Below, piece after piece: positions 6,078 to 8,339 of a stretch of 8,339 bases of DNA (position 1 is its first letter; the number at the start of each line of letters is the position of its first letter). The stretch lies in contig DAOWEP010000172.1 in the NCBI GenBank assembly GCA_030638455.1, positions 1 through 8,339 of the forward strand, given 5' to 3'. The position numbers were made by a program, and so were the translations under genes. The DNA is from Gammaproteobacteria bacterium (GTDB taxonomy: Bacteria; Pseudomonadota; Gammaproteobacteria; DAOWEP01). Under the pieces are notes generated by a model, which worked only from the letters and a program-made list of their open reading frames with translations, had not been told where the DNA came from and did no database searches.

Positions 6078-8293
6078 TGTCTTCAATACCGATCAACAGG
6101 ATTTCAAGAAGCGGCGGACTGGCAGCATGGTCTATCCGGCACCCAATTGGCGTTTCCATGATCGCCATAGCTGCGGTTGTGCTGGGCATTTTCTCACTGT
6201 CCAAACTGGCTGTAGATCTTCATCCTCACTTGATCTATCCAGAAATACGGGTGCACATACTCGACCCGGGAGTACCTGCCACGGTGATGGAAAACCAGGT
6301 CACCCGACAACTGGAAGAACAACTGGCAATTACAGAAGATGCCATTAGTGTTCAGTCACGCACCACTGAAGGTGGTGCATCGGTTGATTTATCGTTTGAA
6401 TACGGCAAAGACATCGACCAGGCACTGCGGGATGCCAGCACCCGCCTGGACCGAGCCAAACGTTTCCTCCCGGATACAGGCGAACCACCCATAATCTATA
6501 AACGCGATCCTTCACAGATACCGATACTGGAATTTGTCGTGAGCTCACCTCTGCGCGACCCTGTGGAACTACGCACATGGGTAGACGATATATTCAGCAA
6601 ATGGTTTATTACCCTCCCGGGAGTGGCTGCTGCAGAAGTAGGCGGCGGACTTATACGTGAAATTCAGATATTGCCTGACCAGCAGCGACTGGCGGGCATA
6701 GGTCTTACCATGCAGGATGTGGTCGATGCCCTGCAACGTGGCAACCGTGAAGACCCTGCCGGGCGTCTGAGAATGTCACGTCAGGAACTTTCAAGCCGTA
6801 TCAGTGGACGGTTTACCTCTGTAAAAGAGATTGCAGAGCTACCATTAAGACTAAAAGATGACACGGTGATTCATCTGCAGGAAGTAGCAGAAGTCATTGA
6901 TACCCATAAAGACGAGAGTTTGCGTATTCGCCTTAACAGCACTCCCGGCATCAAGCTATCCATACAGAAACAACCTACGGCCAATACCATTGCTGTTGTC
7001 GATGTAGTGAAACAACGCCTGGACTGGTTAAAATCACAGGAACTGGTACCGGAAGATATTGAGGTAAACAGTGTCGCAGACCAGTCTATTTATATTCGCA
7101 GCGCATTAAAAAACTCCAGCATGGCCACGATTAGCGGAGCCATCCTCGCTATGTTGGTGGTGTTTATCTTTCTCGGCAACCTGCGCCGGACACTGATCAT
7201 CGGTAGCGCCATACCCATTGCGATTATGGTGACCTTTGTAATAATGGGCATGGGCGGACTTACGCTTAACATCATGACACTGGGCGGACTGGCATTGGGC
7301 GTCGGCTTATTGGTGGACAACACCATTGTGATGCTGGAAAACATCTACCGCCATCAATGCAAGGGGGAAGATGACCTGAACGCAGGTACACATGCGGCTG
7401 AAGAGGTTAACAGTGCCATAATAGCCTCTACCAGCACCAACCTTGCTGCAGTACTACCCTTTCTGTTTATTGGCGGTCTCACAGGATTGCTATTCAGGGA
7501 GCTGATCTACACCATTTCGGCAGCCATCCTGGCCTCTATGGTAATAGCCCTGACACTGGTTCCGGCACTGGCGGCAAAGGTACACACCATAGAACACAGC
7601 TCACTACGGGTTAAGGTGGATAAATTTGTACAGTGGTTACAGGAACAATATGTTTCCATCATTTCCCGTGTTCTAGGCATGCCTGCACGGGTACTTCTTT
7701 TCTTTGTTGCACTCATCATACCCGCACTTATATTTTTCAGTACCCTTTGGGAAAAGGAAATCTTCCTTCCAAACATGGATGATGGCCGCATTAGCATAAA
7801 CATCACGGCTGACCCTGGCGTAACCCTGGATGAGATGGACAATAGCGTCCGGGTAATCGAGCAATTATTTGAACAACAAACGGATGTGAAACACGTCTTT
7901 AGTCTGGTGGGTGGCCGTGTCTTTGGACGCACCCAACGAGAGACCCCGAGCAGTAGCTCAATCACTGTGCAACTGGTACCTCTTGAGCAGCGAACCGCTA
8001 CCAGTGATGAATGGATCAAGCGCATGACCAAAGCCATTGCCGGCAAACAACTGGCCGGTATACGCGTGCGTATGCGCTCCCGAGGTATACGAGGTATACG
8101 CACCAACCGTGGCGATGACGACATTAGCATTCGCGTTCAGGGGCCAGACCTTAAAAAACTGGAAGAGATCGCCGATAGCATTGCACTTAACCTGAAAGAT
8201 GTTAAAGGGCTACGTAACATTTCACATTCCTCTGAAGACGTGCATCATCAACTTAAAATCGATAGCGATCGGGAACTGGCAAGCAACCTGTGA
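6077..8293 (+). CDS. RND efflux pump inner-membrane subunit, interrupted by in-frame TGA
   Basis: This is a proton-driven resistance-nodulation-division exporter, resembling the multidrug (HAE1) branch. Visible in 738 residues: TM1 (~20-42), the first periplasmic porter/docking region (~43-345, with LHPHLIYPEIRV at 48-59 and LEFVVSSPL at 151-159), TM2-TM6 (~346-500), TM7 (~539-557) and the start of the second periplasmic region (FLPNMDDGRISI, 563-574). In TM4, GVGLLVDNTIVMLENIYRH (408-426) provides the proton-relay aspartate D414; the second AcrB aspartate is replaced by N415, as in many non-AcrB relatives. Family members are about 1,030-1,080 residues, so this frame lacks the last third, including TM8-12 and the TM10 lysine. 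It ends at TGA 8291-8293, yet the same frame continues with family sequence. Translation is probably coupled to the adaptor gene through the TAATG overlap. As read, the product would be nonfunctional. Confidence 0.92.
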   Translation: MSSIPINRISRSGGLAAWSIRHPIGVSMIAIAAVVLGIFSLSKLAVDLHPHLIYPEIRVHILDPGVPATVMENQVTRQLEEQLAITEDAISVQSRTTEGGASVDLSFEYGKDIDQALRDASTRLDRAKRFLPDTGEPPIIYKRDPSQIPILEFVVSSPLRDPVELRTWVDDIFSKWFITLPGVAAAEVGGGLIREIQILPDQQRLAGIGLTMQDVVDALQRGNREDPAGRLRMSRQELSSRISGRFTSVKEIAELPLRLKDDTVIHLQEVAEVIDTHKDESLRIRLNSTPGIKLSIQKQPTANTIAVVDVVKQRLDWLKSQELVPEDIEVNSVADQSIYIRSALKNSSMATISGAILAMLVVFIFLGNLRRTLIIGSAIPIAIMVTFVIMGMGGLTLNIMTLGGLALGVGLLVDNTIVMLENIYRHQCKGEDDLNAGTHAAEEVNSAIIASTSTNLAAVLPFLFIGGLTGLLFRELIYTISAAILASMVIALTLVPALAAKVHTIEHSSLRVKVDKFVQWLQEQYVSIISRVLGMPARVLLFFVALIIPALIFFSTLWEKEIFLPNMDDGRISINITADPGVTLDEMDNSVRVIEQLFEQQTDVKHVFSLVGGRVFGRTQRETPSSSSITVQLVPLEQRTATSDEWIKRMTKAIAGKQLAGIRVRMRSRGIRGIRTNRGDDDISIRVQGPDLKKLEEIADSIALNLKDVKGLRNISHSSEDVHHQLKIDSDRELASNL
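8081..8098 (+). repeat. in-frame 9-bp tandem repeat within the pump gene
   Basis: CGAGGTATA occurs twice back to back (8081-8089, 8090-8098), encoding Arg-Gly-Ile twice (residues 669-674). It is in frame and harmless to the reading frame. It may be a slippage-type duplication or simply coding sequence for a natural RGIRGIR segment in the second periplasmic region. Confidence 0.6.
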
Positions 8294-8339
8294 CTGGACG
8301 TAGAGGACGTAGGCAGGGCCATGCGTATTGCCCTGTCCG
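8294..8339 (+). pseudogene. continuation of the RND pump frame after the TGA (3' partial)
   Basis: In the same frame as the pump, the bases after the TGA encode LDVEDVGRAMRIALS and run off the window. This matches the usual RND text at this point, in which a residue pair like L-G precedes L-x-V-E-D-V-G and an R-I-A-L-type segment. The upstream frame ends …DRELASNL, so the TGA takes the place of the glycine in 'NL-G-LDVEDVG'. A GGA-to-TGA substitution is enough to explain it. No new start with a ribosome-binding site is visible before the ATG at 8321, so an independent second gene is unlikely. Whether the remaining ~300 codons are intact cannot be seen. Confidence 0.78.
8312..8337 (+). other. 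GC-rich stem-loop downstream of the in-frame TGA
   Basis: GGCAGGGC (8312-8319) pairs with GCCCTGTC (8330-8337): eight pairs, seven Watson-Crick and one G·U, closing a 10-base loop. It begins 18 bases after the TGA. It could be chance within conserved coding sequence, a readthrough-promoting structure, or a SECIS-like element. The loop starts with CA rather than containing an early G as bacterial SECIS loops usually do, which weakens the last option. Confidence 0.4.

Noticed and set aside
7507..8130. 207-codon open frame on the - strand inside the RND pump gene
   Set aside because: It lies wholly opposite strongly conserved RND coding sequence and its translation is low-complexity, Ser/Thr/Arg-rich, typical of an antisense shadow.
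8321..8339. ATG at 8321 as the start of a separate downstream gene
   Set aside because: It lies inside the conserved RND segment VGRAMRIALS in the pump frame, with no ribosome-binding site of its own evident; continuation of the pump explains it.

Overview
The window reads like a bacterial chromosome segment of moderate to low GC, most likely from a gammaproteobacterium. That assignment is an inference from the kinds of genes and their protein sequence style; no rRNA or other marker is present. All genes found lie on the + strand. I see no tRNA, rRNA, CRISPR array, insertion sequence or phage gene.

Layout: (1) Positions 2-1939 hold the 3' part of a SulP/SLC26-type anion transporter with a C-terminal STAS domain. 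Its first membrane helices lie before the window, and it carries a large, partly coiled-coil insertion between its two membrane halves. (2) After 211 noncoding bases comes a Rossmann-fold methyltransferase/spermidine synthase-like protein (2151-2984). (3) Next is a membrane-anchored, probably periplasmic protein of unknown function (start best placed at 3218, end 4588), with an N-terminal half weakly resembling AsmA-type proteins and a small C-terminal beta-rich domain. (4) A 391-base noncoding stretch (4589-4979) holds several inverted repeats and a plausible promoter. (5) It leads into a two-gene RND efflux operon: a lipoprotein membrane fusion protein (4980-6077) overlapping by one base (TAATG) the inner-membrane RND pump (6077 onward).

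The most notable observation is that the pump reading frame stops at a TGA (8291-8293) after 738 codons, in the second large periplasmic domain, although the frame immediately after it keeps encoding clear RND sequence (LDVEDVGRAMRIALS). Homologues normally have glycine here (…LGL.VEDVG…), so a single GGA-to-TGA change explains it. Eighteen bases after the TGA a GC-rich 8-bp stem-loop can form. The options are a recent nonsense mutation or sequencing error (most likely), or programmed readthrough/recoding (less likely). The four complete upstream gene ends use TAA or TAG, but none of these genes contains an internal TGA, which argues against a genome-wide TGA reassignment.

Functionally, the fusion protein and pump would form a tripartite exporter with a TolC-like outer membrane channel not encoded here. 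The fusion protein carries the R-L-S tip motif used for that docking. The SulP transporter, the SAM-fold enzyme and the anchored protein have no evident functional link to the pump. Intergenic gaps of about 200-400 bases suggest they are separate transcription units.
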